Below, one piece after another: positions 62,287 through 64,000 of a DNA stretch of 64,000 bases (positions within the stretch are counted from its first letter, which is position 1; every line of letters starts with the position of its first letter). The notes under the pieces are model-generated. The model was given only the letters and a program-made list of their open reading frames with translations, had not been told where the DNA came from and did no database searches. The stretch covers positions 489,431 to 553,430 of the forward strand of contig JASPKZ010008349.1 of NCBI GenBank assembly GCA_030220185.1, given 5' to 3'. Both the position numbers and the translations under genes were made by a program. The stretch comes from Diploptera punctata (Eukaryota; Arthropoda; Insecta; Blattodea; Blaberidae).

Positions 62287-64000
62287 AGAGGAAGTTGTCC
62301 TCCGGGTGACGACTTGGGAGGAAGACTGCCTTCATTGGAAGACCTGGGAGGAAGACTGCCTTCATTGGAAGACCTGGGAGGAAGACTGCCTTCATTGGAA
62401 AGACCTGGGAGGAAGACTGCCTTCATCAGAAGACTACCTTCATCAGAAGATCTGGGAGGAAGACTGCCTTCAGTGGAGGACCTGGGAGGAAGACTGCCTT
62501 CATCGGAAGACCTGGGAGGAAGACTGCCTTCATCGGAAGACCTGGGAGGAAGACTGCCTTCATTGGAAGACCTGGGAGGAAGACTGCCTTCATTGGAAAG
62601 ACCTGGGAGGAATACTGCCTATGGCAGTCGACCTGGGAGGAAGACTGCCTTCATCAGAAGACTACCTTCATCAGAAGACCTGGGAGGAAGACTGCCTTCA
62701 GTGGAGGACCTGGGAGGAAGACTGCCTTCATCGGAAGACTTGGGAGGAAGACTGCCTTCATCGGAAGACCTGGGAGGAAGACTGTCTTCATCAGAAGACT
62801 ACCTTCATCAGAAGACCTGGGAGGAAGACTGCCTTCAGTGGAAGACCTGGGAGGAAGATTGCCTTCATCGGAAGACCTGGGAAGAAGACTGCCTTCTTCG
62901 GAAGACCTGGGAGGAAGACTGCCTTCATCGGAAGACCTGGGAGGAAGACTGCCTTCAGTGGAGGACCTGAGAGGAAGACTGCCTTCATCGGAAGACCTGG
63001 GAGGAAGACTGCCTTCATTAGAAGACCTGGGAGGAAGACTGCCTTCATCGGAAGACCTCGGAGGAAGACTGCCTTCAGTGGAGGACCTGAGATGAAGACT
63101 GCCTTCATCGGAAGACCTGGGAGGAAGACTGCCTTCAGTGGATGACCTGGGAGGAAGACTGCCTTCATCGGAAGACCTGGGAGGAACACTGCCTTCATCG
63201 GAAGACCTGGGAGGAAGACTGCCTTCATCGGAAGACCTGGGAGGAAGACTGCCTTCAGTGGAGGACCTGAGAGGAAGACTGCCTTCATCGGAAGACCTGG
63301 GAGGAAGACTGCCTACATCGGAAGACATGGGAGGAAGACTGCCTTCAGTGGAGGACCTGAGAGAAAGACTGCCTTCATCGGAAGACCTGGGAGGAAGACT
63401 GCCTTCATGGGAAGACCTGGGAGGAAGACTGCCTTCATCATAAGACCTGGGAGGAAGACTGCTTTCAGTGGAGGACCTGAGAGGAAGACTGCCTTAATCA
63501 GAAGACCTGGGAGGAAGACTGCCTTCAGTGGAGGACCTGAGAGGAAGACTGCCTTCATCAGAAGACCTGGGAGGAAGACTGCCTTCAGTGGAGGAACTGA
63601 GAGGAAGACTGCCTTCATCGGAAGACCTGGGAGGAAGTCTGCCTTCATCGGAAGACCTGGGAGGAAGACTGCCGTCAGTGGAAGACCTGGGAGGAAGACT
63701 GCCTTCATCGGAAGACCTGGGAGGAAGACTGCCTTCAGTGGAGGACCTGGGAGGAAGACTGCCTTCATCGGATGACCTGGGAGGAAGACTGCCTTCATCG
63801 GAAGACCTGGGAGGAAGACTGCCTTCAGCGGAGGACCTGAGAGGAAGACTGCCTTCATTGGAAGACCTGGGAGGAAGACTGCCTTCAGTGGAGGACCTGT
63901 GAGGAAGACTGCCTTCATCGGAAGACCTGGGAGGAAGACTGCCTTCATCGGAAGACCTGGGAGGAAGACTGCCTTCATCGGAAGACCTGTGAGGAGACTG
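62287..64000 (+). repeat. 30-bp minisatellite, runs off window
   Basis: Consensus unit of two halves, 'gacctgggaggaagactgcc' and 'ttcatcggaa', in strict 30-bp register from about 62820 to 63985. Main variants: A (tcatcggaa), B (tcagtggag, often with cctgag) and T (tcattggaa). Near the start, larger blocks repeat with 'ttcatcagaagactacc' at 62421, 62649 and 62786. Because 30 is divisible by 3, several frames stay open on both strands (E-D-L-G-G-R-L-P-S and others), which is not evidence of coding. Confidence 0.95.

Noticed and set aside
62421..62800. Repeated 'ttcatcag' on the minus strand as hammerhead cores
   Set aside because: No GAAA at the right distance; part of the minisatellite.
62209..63902. 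Long overlapping frames on both strands (E-D-L-G-G-R-L-P-S, M-K-A-V-F-L-P-G-L-P and others) as repeat proteins
   Set aside because: They are consequences of a 30-bp unit divisible by three without stops. Frames switch at small indels and several are open at once, so openness carries no coding signal.

Overview
The window reads as AT-rich intergenic DNA from a large insect genome. It is packed with old and nested transposable elements, and I see no complete host gene. A cockroach-type (Blattodea) origin is my tentative inference: the non-LTR reverse transcriptase tails ending in W-R-A-Y-V-H-A-A-M-N-L remind me of sequences common in Periplaneta. I cannot test this here. There are no operons, no ribosome binding sites and no CRISPR array.

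Layout. 0-15 kb: tRNA-derived SINEs (families A, B, C, D and G, my labels), tails of APE-type non-LTR retrotransposons (LINEs), one PIF/Harbinger-like copy, several Penelope-like element (PLE) relics, and one host-like exon on the minus strand (6388-6607). 15-24 kb: a PLE inverted dimer carrying a LINE that itself carries a SINE, a non-autonomous Helitron, three more Harbinger-like copies, and a PLE containing a 200-bp insertion with a well-formed hammerhead ribozyme. 24-39 kb: a MITE, a 755-bp PLE hairpin with perfect target-site duplications (TSDs), LINE fragments, a mariner-like long-inverted-repeat element and a piggyBac relic. 39-49 kb: the longest LINE (endonuclease plus reverse transcriptase, 39550-42490), a second piggyBac pseudogene, and a LINE with recognisable RT motifs A, B and C inserted inside a SINE. 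49-56 kb: an R2-type endonuclease tail, a Harbinger copy with a LINE inserted in it, a promoter-like stretch, and an exact 129-bp tandem array made from a LINE 3' end. 56-61 kb: a hAT element holding a hammerhead insertion holding a SINE, then large PLE and SINE inverted repeats. 61-64 kb: short tandem repeats, a possible small secreted-peptide gene, and a 30-bp minisatellite that runs off the end of the window.

The signal I would pursue first is the set of hammerhead-ribozyme motifs (core C-U-G-A-N-G-A, a self-complementary stem II, then G-A-A-A and usually G-U-C) at about a dozen places. They are tied to PLE ends and to small insertions with 14-15 bp TSDs. One insertion (20766-20965) is a partial tandem dimer of a 110-bp unit with one ribozyme, the layout expected of a retrozyme-like element that moves through a circular RNA. 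Hammerheads in PLEs and in animal retrozymes are already known; these particular insertions and the inverted arrangements are what deserve checking.
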